Source: Paraburkholderia megapolitana (GTDB lineage: Bacteria > Pseudomonadota > Gammaproteobacteria > Burkholderiales > Burkholderiaceae). Taken from it: a DNA stretch of 64,000 nt. Position numbers and translations under genes: made by a program. How positions within the stretch are numbered: position 1 is the first letter of the stretch; each line of letters starts with the position of its first letter. Below are positions 36,010 to 44,790 of this stretch, piece by piece. Under the pieces are notes generated by a model that saw nothing but the letters and a program-made list of their open reading frames with translations, was not told the DNA's origin and ran no database searches. Where the stretch lies: the NCBI RefSeq assembly GCF_007556815.1, contig NZ_CP041745.1:1837001-1901000 (forward strand), read 5' to 3'.

Positions 36010-37290
36010 TCAGGCTCTCCCCGAAGCGGTCGGGCGCTGCGCCAGCAGCAGGCTCGCCGTGTTCTGTGCGATACGGTCGTTGTTGATCATTAGCGGCGCC
36101 GAGTACAGGTCGCGCAGGTGGCGCCCGACGCTGTACTCCGTACCGTTCTTGTAACCGGCCATGCCGCAGATCATCAGCACTTCCTGCACGACTTGCAGCG
36201 CCGTCGCCGAGATGCTGGTTTTCAGCGTGTTCATGTCGGAGGCAAAGCCGAGCAGGGCCGATAGCGGCGCGTCGGCGCGGTTGCCGCCATGCCTCGCGTG
36301 ATGCGCGGCGCGCGCGGCATCGAGAGACACCGACAGACGTGCCTGCATCATCTGCAGCAATCCGACCGCCTGTGCGAGCCGTACGCCGGCGGGCGGCATC
36401 GAGCCGGGTTTCCCGCGTGCCTGGGCGCGAAAGAATGCTTTCGCGCGATTCACCGCGTCGCCGGCGATACCGGTCCACACAGCCGCCCACAGCGTGTGCG
36501 ACACGGGCAACATGGTCTGGTCGGCGATGTCGGCGAACGGCACGGAGAGAATCTGTTCGACGGCACCGCTCGCGACGAGGCGAAAACCTTCGCTACAGGT
36601 GCCGCGCATGCCCATCGAGTCCCAGCCGCCGCGCCGCTCCAGTTGCGTGTCTTCGCGCAGCGCGACGATCAGCACCTGGTCCGCGGCGGGCGATTCGGCG
36701 GTGCGCCGTGCCGTGACGAGAATGCCGTCCGCGTGCGCGCCGTAGGAGATGGTCGGTGCGAGCTTCTCGATGCGAAAGCGGCCCGCGTCGATTTCCACCG
36801 CACACGCGCTGGTGCGCATATTGCCGCCGATGGTTTCCTCGGAGGTCGCCGACGCGAGCAGCCACTGGCGCTCGACCAGCTGGGCGAGCAGCGCGCGCTG
36901 CCACAGCGAATCGCTGCCATGCGCTTCGATGCACGCCACCTGGATCTGGTGCATCGCATACACCATGGCCGTCGACGCACAGGCCTGGCCCAGCGTTTCG
37001 CAGATCGCGGCGATATCGGCCAGCGATAGCCCGGCACCGCCTGCTTCAACCGGCACGAACGCGGACAACAAATGCTCGCGACGCAGCGCGTCGAATGCTT
37101 CGACTGGAAAGCGTGCCTCGCGGTCGACCGCATCGGCGTGTTGGGCGGCGATCGTGGCGACGCGTTGCGCAGCCGCGCGCCAGCCTGGTTCGGATTCGAC
37201 GGCGGCGAGCGCGACGGGCGTTGCAGCTTGCAACGCCGTCTGGCCCGACGCCCCGGCTGAATCTGTGCCGTGCAGCAGCGGCGCATTCAT
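36010..37290 (-). CDS. Acyl-CoA dehydrogenase family protein
   Basis: A 426-residue flavoprotein of the acyl-CoA dehydrogenase superfamily. Visible are the N-terminal helical domain (FPVEAFDALRREHLLSAFVPVEAGGAGLSLADIA), the middle beta domain (LLASATSEETIGGN, GAHADGILVTARR) and a C-terminal helical domain (LQVVQEVLMICGMAGYKNGTEYSVGRHLRDLYSAPLMINND). The active-site glutamate was not pinpointed. Its start overlaps the carrier-protein stop as ATGA. The likely substrate is an acyl or aminoacyl group on that carrier protein, as with peptidyl-carrier-protein dehydrogenases of natural-product pathways; this is inferred. Confidence 0.87.
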   Translation of the reverse strand: MNAPLLHGTDSAGASGQTALQAATPVALAAVESEPGWRAAAQRVATIAAQHADAVDREARFPVEAFDALRREHLLSAFVPVEAGGAGLSLADIAAICETLGQACASTAMVYAMHQIQVACIEAHGSDSLWQRALLAQLVERQWLLASATSEETIGGNMRTSACAVEIDAGRFRIEKLAPTISYGAHADGILVTARRTAESPAADQVLIVALREDTQLERRGGWDSMGMRGTCSEGFRLVASGAVEQILSVPFADIADQTMLPVSHTLWAAVWTGIAGDAVNRAKAFFRAQARGKPGSMPPAGVRLAQAVGLLQMMQARLSVSLDAARAAHHARHGGNRADAPLSALLGFASDMNTLKTSISATALQVVQEVLMICGMAGYKNGTEYSVGRHLRDLYSAPLMINNDRIAQNTASLLLAQRPTASGRA

Positions 37291-37538
37291 GCTGCCGCCT
37301 TTGCCTGCTGCAATTCGCCGACCGCGGCTGCGAGCGAATCGATGCTCGAAAAGAGTCGCCGGGTCAGCATCCGGTCCGGAATCTCGATGCCGAACTCATC
37401 TTCGATCGCGAGCATCAGATGCACCGTCGCCAGCGACGAGAGTCCCGCCGCGTAGAGATCGGCGTCGTCGGCCAGCGTGTCGGGCGGCACGTCGAGTCGT
37501 GCCGATTCGGAAAGAATGCGTCGCAATGCGTTTTTCAT
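37287..37538 (-). CDS. Acyl/aminoacyl carrier protein
   Basis: An 83-residue carrier protein. The phosphopantetheine attachment region is DLYAAGLSSLATVHLMLAIEDEFGIEIPD, with S35 (in GLSSL) in the place of the modified serine; the usual aspartate before it is serine here. It is the first gene of a five-gene leftward operon with the dehydrogenase, the amino acid ligase, DUF1839 and GH2 genes. It is not the fatty-acid ACP: it is not near fab genes. A divergent promoter region of about 270 bases separates it from the GNAT gene at 37805. Confidence 0.88.
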   Translation of the reverse strand: MKNALRRILSESARLDVPPDTLADDADLYAAGLSSLATVHLMLAIEDEFGIEIPDRMLTRRLFSSIDSLAAAVGELQQAKAAA

Positions 37539-37804
37539 GAAATGTTGCCCCCTTTATTGGTGATGTCCTCGGAGTTGGCCCCGCCACCTCTGTTCACTAG
37601 TGCTGCCTCGTATCGGTTCTGTTCGCGCATTCTGCGGCGCGTCTTCCTGCAGCGCGCCTTGCTTGACCGTATTTAACGAATTGCCATGCGACAGCGTCAG
37701 TGCGATGCCGCACGGAAATACGCGGGTTGGCGACGTAACGTGTCGCCATGGGAACGGGTTATGCCCGTCGAATGAATCGCTGGGGGCGCTTGGGGAAAGT
37801 GGCA

Positions 37805-38338
37805 ATGAACTGGAAAACGCTGGAGTTCGAAGCGCTCACCGCGCGGGAGATGTATCTGATCCTGCGAGCGCGTAGTGCGGTGTTCGTGGTCGAACAGTCG
37901 CATGTGTGCCTCGACGCGGATGGTCACGACGACACCGCGCTGCACGTCTTTGCCACTGAAGACATGTCGCGGCCGATGCCGGTGCTCGCCTATGCGCGCA
38001 TCAAGCCAGGCGACGCCGAAGACCCCGAAGTGATCATCGACAAGGTGCTGACGAGCCCTGCGCGGCGCGGCGACGGCACGGCGGAAATCCTGATCGAGCG
38101 GGCATTGCTGGCGATCGCCGAGCGTTGGCCCGGATGGGTCGCGCGCGTCTCCGCGCCGATTGGGCTGCGTGGTTTTTATGAGCAGTTCGGCTTTCGCAAG
38201 AGCGAAGGGCCGTTTCTCGAACACGGTGTGCCGTTTATCGGGCTCACGCGACCGGCACGTGGCGTGCCGCCGCGCTTGCGCGGCCCGCGCCGTGAGCGCG
38301 ACGGTCTCGTGCTCGTGAATACATTTGAACTGCTGTGA
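37805..38338 (+). CDS. GNAT N-acetyltransferase (ElaA-like)
   Basis: A 177-residue GNAT protein with the ElaA-like pattern: LTAREMYLILRARSAVFVVEQ, ALHVFATEDMSRPMPVLAYARI, and a C-terminal APIGLRGFYEQFGF segment. The canonical pyrophosphate-binding loop is seen as VLTSPARRGDGTAEILIERAL, near residues 81-102. The ATG at 37805 follows GGGGAAAG; in-frame starts at 37748 and 37775 are alternatives. It is the first gene of the rightward half of the polysaccharide locus, divergent from the carrier-protein operon. It might acetylate a sugar or an aminoacyl product; the substrate is unknown. Confidence 0.78.
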   Translation: MNWKTLEFEALTAREMYLILRARSAVFVVEQSHVCLDADGHDDTALHVFATEDMSRPMPVLAYARIKPGDAEDPEVIIDKVLTSPARRGDGTAEILIERALLAIAERWPGWVARVSAPIGLRGFYEQFGFRKSEGPFLEHGVPFIGLTRPARGVPPRLRGPRRERDGLVLVNTFELL

Positions 38339-38402
38339 CGGTGCGCGCCGATCGCGGGGAGGCGCGCCACCCGGGCGCGCCGCAGACGGAGTGCTGCCGA
38401 CG

Positions 38403-39962
38403 ATGAATACGCCTTCCACATGGCTGGACGCATCTGCCGCGCCGCGTGCGCCGCTTATGGCGCGTCCCGGTGTTAGCGGCCGCGGCGAGCCCGTAACCGC
38501 ATCCACTGGCGCGCGGCGCACAGCGGCAGGAGTAACCGCGCCACGCGGCATGCGCTATCCGTTGCCGTTACCGCTCGCCTTCTTCGGCATCACGCTACTA
38601 CTGATCTTCGCGCACCAGGGCCGCGTGATCGAGCTGTTCTACCCGTGCGGCGCATTCCTGATCGCCGTGTATTTCTTTCGACGCTCGCCCGCGCATTACC
38701 TCGGGTTCGTTTGCTGGTTGTTCTTTCTCTCGCCGGAGGTACGGCGTCTCGCGGATTTCATGAACGGCTCGTTCAATCCGCAGAGCTTCGTGATGGTCGC
38801 ACCGATGCTCGCCGTCGCGCTATGCGGTTTCACGCTGCTCAGACATGTGCATGTGCTGGGCCAGCGCCGTGCCGCACCGATCGTGCTGATCGTGCTCGCG
38901 CTGTTCTATGCGTACATTGTCGGCATGGTGCGGGCCGGTCCCGCTGCCGCGACGTTCACGCTCGTCAACTGGCTGCTGCCGGTGCTGATCGCGTTTCGTC
39001 TCGTCGTTACATGGCGCGACTATCCACTCTATCGACGGGTGCTGGTCAGTACCTTCACGTACGGCGGTCTGGTGATGGGCATCTACGGCGTGCTCGAATA
39101 TATCTCGCCGTTGCCGTGGGACGTGTTCTGGCTGATTGCATCGCAGATGGAGTCGGAGGGGCATCCGGTGCCGTTCGGCATGCGCGTAAGCAGCACGATG
39201 AATTCGTCGGGCGTCTTTGCGATGACGATGATGTCCGTCTTGCTCATGCTGCTGGGCGCGCCCGGCAAGATGAAGATGGCGACCGGTCTCGCGGCGATTC
39301 CTGCGCTGTTGTTCACGTCGGTGCGCGGCGCATGGGGCGGTTTCGTGATCGGCCTGATTTATCCGCTCGCGATGCTCGACGGTCGCAGCCGTCTGCGGAT
39401 GATCGGCGGGCTGCTCGGTTTTGCCTTGCTCTGCGCGCCGCTCGCGATGATCGGCGATGTGTCGGACAGCATCGTGCAGCGTTTCGATACGGTACAGAAC
39501 CTCGGCAAGGACGACAGCTATCAGGCGCGCGCCGAGTTCTACCGTAACTTTCTCTCGGTGGCGCTGACCGATATCGCTGGTCAGGGGCTCGGCACGACCG
39601 GCCTCGGTACCAAGCTCGCCGACGACTCGTCGCAACAGAACCTCGTATTCGATAGTGGCCTGATGGAAGTGCCGTTCGTGATGGGTTGGCCCGGGACGTT
39701 GTTGTACACGACTGGCATTGTCATGCTGATCTGGCGGGCGGTCCGCGCAAGCCTGTCGCGCTCGCAAGACCGCTTTGCGATTGCGGGCGTCGGGCTCGCG
39801 CTGGCGATCTTCGCGATGATGATCTTCGTGAACACGCTGATTGCGCTACCGGGCATGTTCTTTTTTATCGGAGTCACGATGCCGGTGATCGGCCTGCGCC
39901 ATGCGCGCGAAACACGCGCGGTCCCGCAACGGCCGATGCGCGCAGTCGGAGCAGTGCGATGA
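38403..39962 (+). CDS. Polytopic membrane protein, candidate polysaccharide polymerase (Wzy/O-antigen ligase type)
   Basis: A 519-residue protein with a cytoplasmic N-terminal tail and roughly ten or eleven hydrophobic segments. The pattern fits Wzy polymerases and O-antigen ligase-like proteins: a large loop before the last helices (FDTVQNLGKDDSYQARAEFYRNFLSVALTDIAGQGLGTTG) and an RGAWGGFVIGLIYPL segment. Such proteins are too divergent for confident naming by eye. The following glycosyltransferase gene overlaps it as ATGA. If this is the polymerase, it acts in the periplasm on lipid-linked repeat units delivered by the flippase at 45971. Confidence 0.75.
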   Translation: MNTPSTWLDASAAPRAPLMARPGVSGRGEPVTASTGARRTAAGVTAPRGMRYPLPLPLAFFGITLLLIFAHQGRVIELFYPCGAFLIAVYFFRRSPAHYLGFVCWLFFLSPEVRRLADFMNGSFNPQSFVMVAPMLAVALCGFTLLRHVHVLGQRRAAPIVLIVLALFYAYIVGMVRAGPAAATFTLVNWLLPVLIAFRLVVTWRDYPLYRRVLVSTFTYGGLVMGIYGVLEYISPLPWDVFWLIASQMESEGHPVPFGMRVSSTMNSSGVFAMTMMSVLLMLLGAPGKMKMATGLAAIPALLFTSVRGAWGGFVIGLIYPLAMLDGRSRLRMIGGLLGFALLCAPLAMIGDVSDSIVQRFDTVQNLGKDDSYQARAEFYRNFLSVALTDIAGQGLGTTGLGTKLADDSSQQNLVFDSGLMEVPFVMGWPGTLLYTTGIVMLIWRAVRASLSRSQDRFAIAGVGLALAIFAMMIFVNTLIALPGMFFFIGVTMPVIGLRHARETRAVPQRPMRAVGAVR

Positions 39963-41137
39963 GCGGCCGGGCAATGCGCATCCTGATCGTCACGCACGTG
40001 GTGACGAACAACGACGGACAGGGTCGTGTCAACTACGAGATTGCGCGTGCGGCACTCGCGGCCGGGCACCATGTGACGCTGCTGGCTTCAAAGGCTGCCC
40101 CCGAACTGATCGCACATCCACATGCGTGCTTCGTGTGCATCGAGGCGAGCCGGCTGCCGACGCGCCTGCTGCAGTATCAACTGTTTGCGTGGCGTTGCGG
40201 TGTGTGGATTCGTGCGCATCGCGAGGCGTTCGACGTCGTGCATGTGAACGGCTTTATCGCGTGGACACGCGCTGACGTCAATGCGGTGCACTTCGTGCAT
40301 GACGGCTGGTATCGCTGCGGTTTCTATCCGTTTCGATTCCTGCGTGGTCCGTATGACGCGTACCAGGTTCTCTATACGCGGCTCAATGCCTGGTGCGAAC
40401 GCTGGGCATTGAGGCGTGCGGACACCATCGTGCCGGTATCGGAGAAGGTCGCGCAGGAAGTGCGTGCGCTCGGCGTCGATCGCGCGAATCTGCGTGTCAT
40501 CCACAACGGCGTCGACATCGACGAATTTGCACCGGGCCCATCGCAGCGGGCACGTTTCGCGTTGCCGCAGGCGCCGTTCATGTTGCTGTTCGCGGGCGAT
40601 CTGCGCGTGTCGCGCAAGAATCTCGATACCGTGCTGCGCGCGTTGACGCAGACGCCGCCGCATGTGCATCTCGTGGTCGCCGGCATTCTGCGCAACAGTC
40701 CTTATCCGGCGCTTGCCGCAACGCTCGGCGTCGCGCAGCGAGTGCATTTCACCGATCTCGTCAGAGACATGCCGGCGTTGATGCGTTCAGTCGATGCATT
40801 CGTGTTTCCGTCGCGCTACGAGGCGATGAGCCTCGTGCTGCTCGAAGCGCTGGCCACTGCGCTGCCGGTCGTGACCGTGCGCACCGCGGGCGGCGCCGAG
40901 GTGATCGGTCCGGACTGCGGCATCGTGCTCGATCAGCCCGACGACGACGTCGCACTGGCCGCGGCGATCCGCCAGCTCGCCGCGCATCCCGCCGATGCGC
41001 GCCGGATGGGCGATGCGGCGCGCAAACTGGCGCGCACGTTGAGCTGGCAGACGATGGCGGACCGCTATCTCGCGTTGTATGGAGAGATTGCAGTGGCGCC
41101 TTCCGCAACCCGCACAACTGTCGTGGCGCAATCGTGA
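39959..41137 (+). CDS. Glycosyltransferase family 4
   Basis: A 392-residue GT-B glycosyltransferase. Visible segments: RILIVTHVVTNNDGQGRVNYEIARAAL at the N-terminus, RVIHNGVDIDEFAPG at the domain junction, LLFAGDLRVSRKNLDTVLRAL, and the donor pattern YEAMSLVLLEALATALPVVTV. The ATG overlaps the stop of the membrane protein gene, and its own stop overlaps the next start as GTGA, so three genes are coupled. Donor sugar unknown. Confidence 0.9.
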   Translation: MSGRAMRILIVTHVVTNNDGQGRVNYEIARAALAAGHHVTLLASKAAPELIAHPHACFVCIEASRLPTRLLQYQLFAWRCGVWIRAHREAFDVVHVNGFIAWTRADVNAVHFVHDGWYRCGFYPFRFLRGPYDAYQVLYTRLNAWCERWALRRADTIVPVSEKVAQEVRALGVDRANLRVIHNGVDIDEFAPGPSQRARFALPQAPFMLLFAGDLRVSRKNLDTVLRALTQTPPHVHLVVAGILRNSPYPALAATLGVAQRVHFTDLVRDMPALMRSVDAFVFPSRYEAMSLVLLEALATALPVVTVRTAGGAEVIGPDCGIVLDQPDDDVALAAAIRQLAAHPADARRMGDAARKLARTLSWQTMADRYLALYGEIAVAPSATRTTVVAQS

Positions 41138-42288
41138 GCGCAACGATCGATTCACTGCAGATCGGTATGCACTGGTTCGGCGAGCGCCCTGGCGGACTCG
41201 ACCGGATGTTCATGGCACTCGTCGATGCACTGCCCGCGCAAGGGGTGAACGTGCGCGGACTCGTGGCCGGAAGCCCAGCGGTGCTCGATGCGTCGGGTGG
41301 TCGCGTGCATCCGTTTGCAGCGACCCAGGACGGACTCGGCAAACGCTTGTGGCAGGTCCGCACGCGCTCACGCGAGTTGACGACGGCGCGCATGCCCGAT
41401 GTCGTCGCGACGCATTTCGCGCTCTATGCGGCGCCGACTGCCGGTGTGTTCGGCAACGTGCCGCGGGTCGTGCATTTTCACGGACCGTGGGCCGAAGAGT
41501 CCGGCTCCGAAGGGCGCGGCAGCGTATCGCGGGTGCTGCGCAGGACACTCGAGCGCTTCGTGTATCGCCGCGGCACGCGGCATATCGTGCTGTCGCATGC
41601 GTTCGCGCAGATTTTGCACACGCAGTATGGCGTGCATGGGGACAGCATCCGTGTCGTGCCGGGCTGCGTCGATGTCAGCCGTTTCGATCGCGACATATCG
41701 AAGCGCAGTGCGCGCAAGCGGTTAGGTCTGCCGCACGACCGGCCGTTGCTGTTCTGCGTGCGCCGGCTCGTGTCGCGCATGGGTATCGAGGATCTGATCG
41801 ATGCGCTGTTCGTGGTCAGACAGTCGGTGCCCGATGTGCTGCTGACGATCGCGGGCAAGGGGCCGCTCGAAGCGCAGCTCCAGGCGCGCATCGTCGCGCG
41901 CGGACTCGAACGGCATGTGCAGCTTGCGGGCTTCGTTCCCGACGATGCATTGCCGCTGTGGTACAAGGCCGCCGATATCACCGTCGTGCCGACCGTCGCG
42001 CTGGAAGGCTTCGGGTTGACGACGATCGAATCGCTGGCGGCCGGGACGCCGGTGCTGGTTACGCCGGTGGGTGGCTTGCCCGAAGCGGTGGCACCGTTGT
42101 CGCCGGATCTCGTGTTGCCGTCGGGCGGTTTCCAGGCGCTGGGCGGCGGTATCGCCGATGCGTTGCTAGGTCGTCGCGTGCTGCCTTCGGCCGCCGAATG
42201 CAGCGAATATGCACGCGCGCATTTCGACCATCCCGTCGTTGCCGCGCAGGTCGCGCAGGTCTATCGCGAAGCGATAGACGCGTCCTAG
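41134..42288 (+). CDS. Glycosyltransferase family 4
   Basis: A 384-residue GT-B glycosyltransferase with IGMHWFGERPGGLDRMFMALVDAL, VVHFHGPWAEES, VVPGCVDVSRF and the donor pattern EGFGLTTIESLAAGTPVLVTPVGG. The GTG start at 41134 lies inside the stop of the preceding gene (GTGA), in line with the coupled layout of this operon. An in-frame start far upstream (40393) lies inside the neighbour and is rejected. It is followed 16 bases later by the large secreted protein gene. Confidence 0.9.
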   Translation: MSATIDSLQIGMHWFGERPGGLDRMFMALVDALPAQGVNVRGLVAGSPAVLDASGGRVHPFAATQDGLGKRLWQVRTRSRELTTARMPDVVATHFALYAAPTAGVFGNVPRVVHFHGPWAEESGSEGRGSVSRVLRRTLERFVYRRGTRHIVLSHAFAQILHTQYGVHGDSIRVVPGCVDVSRFDRDISKRSARKRLGLPHDRPLLFCVRRLVSRMGIEDLIDALFVVRQSVPDVLLTIAGKGPLEAQLQARIVARGLERHVQLAGFVPDDALPLWYKAADITVVPTVALEGFGLTTIESLAAGTPVLVTPVGGLPEAVAPLSPDLVLPSGGFQALGGGIADALLGRRVLPSAAECSEYARAHFDHPVVAAQVAQVYREAIDAS

Positions 42289-42304
42289 GGTTCGGGCGAC
42301 GGCC

Positions 42305-44776
42305 ATGCCATTTCGCTCGCGTGCGCGGCGCAGGTTCGAGCGGTTCGTCTTTGCAGTGGCGCTGTTGTCGGCGGTGCTGGGGTTGATTGTCGCGCTCGAT
42401 CCGGGTGGGGCGACGATTCAGGGTGCTGCTTATGCCGAAGCGGGGCAAGCGACGAGTTCTCGCAATGCGGCGAGCGTTGCGAGTGTTGCGAGTGCATCGG
42501 CAGCAGCGCCCTCCGAATCCGCTATTCAACATCCCTCGTTGACCTATCGCACCTCATGGATCGGCAACACATGGGGCTACGCGAAGCAGCGCTGGATGCA
42601 GATCGACGTGCAGGCCCTCGCGATCGCGCCGGATGGCGATATCTACACGAACGCGCTATGGGACGAAGGCGGCGGCGAGATCGGCCGCTATCGCGACGGC
42701 CAGTTGCTCGGCTATGGCGGGCAATCGCATGGTTGGGGCATGCTCGGCGGCGACGCGATTGCGCTCAACGACCGCTACGTGTTCACCGCGCAAGTCGTCG
42801 AGAGTATCGGCAACGCACTCGCCGCGCAGAAAAACCTGCCTCCGCAAGGCACGCGATGGTATGGCGTGGCACGTCGCAGCCGCGCGGACTTCACGCAGGG
42901 CGTGCCGTTTGCCGGCCAGATGCAGTGGCCAGGTAGCACGCTCGCGTTTCGCCTGATCGCGCAATCGTCCGATCACGATGACGAGTCGATACGCGGACTC
43001 GCCGCAGACAACCAGACGCTCTTCGTATCGAACCCGAGCGGGAACCGCGTCGAAGCCTTCGATGCAGCGTCGATGCAGCCGACGGGCCAGTTCCCAGTCC
43101 ACGAACCTGGCCGGCTCGCAATCGCACCCGATGGCTCGTTATGGATCATCGAGCGCAGCCGCACAGACGGCGCGCGACGCGTCGTCCACCATGCACGCAA
43201 CGGGGCACGTCTTGGCACATTGACACTGCCGCCGGGCAGCGTGCCGGTCGATCTGAGCTTCGATGCGAACGGGCGCCTGCTGGTGGCCGACAACGGGCCG
43301 CGTCAGCAGGTGCTGATTTTTAGCGCGTCGCGCGATGCAGGTGCACCGGTAAGTGCAGCTCCGCTTACACAGCACGACAACAGGAAAGTTTCCATGCAAC
43401 TGACCGCGACGCTAGGCGAAGCGGGCGGCCTCTACGCAGGCCGCCGCGGCGCGCCTGGGCCACTGCGCTTTAACGGACTCACCGGTGTCGGTGCGGATCG
43501 CGCGGGCAATGTGTATGTGGCGATGAACGGCATCGGGCCGCGTGGCGATGATGGTGATGGCAACGGTGGTCCGCAGAATGGCGATGGCGCGGTGCTCGAG
43601 AGTTATACGGCGGACGGCGCGTTGCGCTTCAGTCTGCAAGGATTGTTGTTCGTCGATGGAGCACAGTTCGTCGACGAGAAAGCATCATCGTTGCCATCGG
43701 TCTATAGCGGCGGCAAGCGCTTCGCACTCGACCTGTCGCGTCCTGCCGGCCACGAATGGTCGTATGCCGGCTATACCGCCGACCGTTTCTGCTATCCCTA
43801 CGATCCGTTCTTCCACCTGAAGCAGGGGCAGCGGGGCACGCCGATCGTGCGCGATATCGATGGGCGGCGCGTGCTGTACACGCTCGATATGGAGTCGTCG
43901 TATCTGCGCATCTATCGCTTCGAGAAGACGAGCGAAACGGCGATTCCAGCGGGATTTTTTGCGCCTGACCATATCGATGGCGCGTGGCCGCCGGGGCAGC
44001 CGTCGCAGGGTGCATGGATCTGGCGCGACACAGCCGGCAAGGGCCGCTTTGTCGCTACCGATTTCGATCGACCCGCGGTACGCGACACGTCCAGCGACGC
44101 GCCGCGTGTGACGACGTGGTGGGTCGATACGCGCGGCGACGTATGGCAAGGCACGCTATCGCAAGGCATTCGACGTTTTCCGCTACAAGGGTTCGACAAC
44201 ATCGGCAACCCCGTGTACCGCTACGCGGCAATGCAGCGCTTTGCGGTACCTGCACCGCTCACGCGAATCACACGCGTCATCTACAACGCCGCTGACGACA
44301 CGATGTTGCTCGCCGGATCGACTGCCGCGCGACCGTTCAACGAGCACAACTGGAACAGCGCGAGTTCGACACTTGCGCGTTACGACCACTGGCTCGCGGG
44401 CTCGCCCGTGCTGCGCTACACGATCGATCTGCCGGACAGCGGGCCACCGCATACAGAAGGGATCAACGGCATCGCGGAAGCGGGCGACTACCTGTTCGCC
44501 GCCGAGACGATGACCGGCATCGTGCGTGTCTACGACCGCGACACCGGCCGCGATGTCGGACGGCTCGCGCCGGGCCCGGAAGTGGGCGCGGCGAGCGGGA
44601 TGATCGACGAGTCGATGCCGATGACCGCGCATCGGCTCGCGAGCGGCGAATACCTCGTGCTCGTCGAAGAAGACTGGCACGGCAAGGTGTTGATGTATCG
44701 CTTCACGCCGCCTGTGCGTGCGTTATCGACTGTGTCCGCTTCACTTTCCTCGCTACCCCATTCGTCACCTCATTGA
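42305..44776 (+). CDS. Membrane-anchored or secreted large protein, possibly beta-propeller
   Basis: An 823-residue protein of no recognised family. A basic N-terminus and one hydrophobic helix (about residues 14-31) indicate export with or without a membrane anchor. The rest has repeated NHL/SMP-30-like blade patterns: LAIAPDGDIYTNALW, RLAIAPDGSLWIIER, FDANGRLLVADNG, GVGADRAGNVYVAMNG. These suggest a beta-propeller with more than one lobe. It lies between glycosyltransferase genes with gaps of 16 and 14 bases, so it is part of the polysaccharide operon. A periplasmic carbohydrate-binding, lyase or epimerase-like role is conceivable but unproven. Confidence 0.7.
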   Translation: MPFRSRARRRFERFVFAVALLSAVLGLIVALDPGGATIQGAAYAEAGQATSSRNAASVASVASASAAAPSESAIQHPSLTYRTSWIGNTWGYAKQRWMQIDVQALAIAPDGDIYTNALWDEGGGEIGRYRDGQLLGYGGQSHGWGMLGGDAIALNDRYVFTAQVVESIGNALAAQKNLPPQGTRWYGVARRSRADFTQGVPFAGQMQWPGSTLAFRLIAQSSDHDDESIRGLAADNQTLFVSNPSGNRVEAFDAASMQPTGQFPVHEPGRLAIAPDGSLWIIERSRTDGARRVVHHARNGARLGTLTLPPGSVPVDLSFDANGRLLVADNGPRQQVLIFSASRDAGAPVSAAPLTQHDNRKVSMQLTATLGEAGGLYAGRRGAPGPLRFNGLTGVGADRAGNVYVAMNGIGPRGDDGDGNGGPQNGDGAVLESYTADGALRFSLQGLLFVDGAQFVDEKASSLPSVYSGGKRFALDLSRPAGHEWSYAGYTADRFCYPYDPFFHLKQGQRGTPIVRDIDGRRVLYTLDMESSYLRIYRFEKTSETAIPAGFFAPDHIDGAWPPGQPSQGAWIWRDTAGKGRFVATDFDRPAVRDTSSDAPRVTTWWVDTRGDVWQGTLSQGIRRFPLQGFDNIGNPVYRYAAMQRFAVPAPLTRITRVIYNAADDTMLLAGSTAARPFNEHNWNSASSTLARYDHWLAGSPVLRYTIDLPDSGPPHTEGINGIAEAGDYLFAAETMTGIVRVYDRDTGRDVGRLAPGPEVGAASGMIDESMPMTAHRLASGEYLVLVEEDWHGKVLMYRFTPPVRALSTVSASLSSLPHSSPH

Positions 44777-44790
44777 GCTTGTCCAGAATC

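Noticed and set aside
37539..37804. Sigma-54 promoter for the divergent polysaccharide operons
   Set aside because: I looked for the GG-N10-GC pattern on both strands here and in the other large gaps of the locus and found no convincing match.
40393..41133. Long upstream extension of the glycosyltransferase at 41134
   Set aside because: It runs through the previous glycosyltransferase in another frame and has the composition of shadow sequence.
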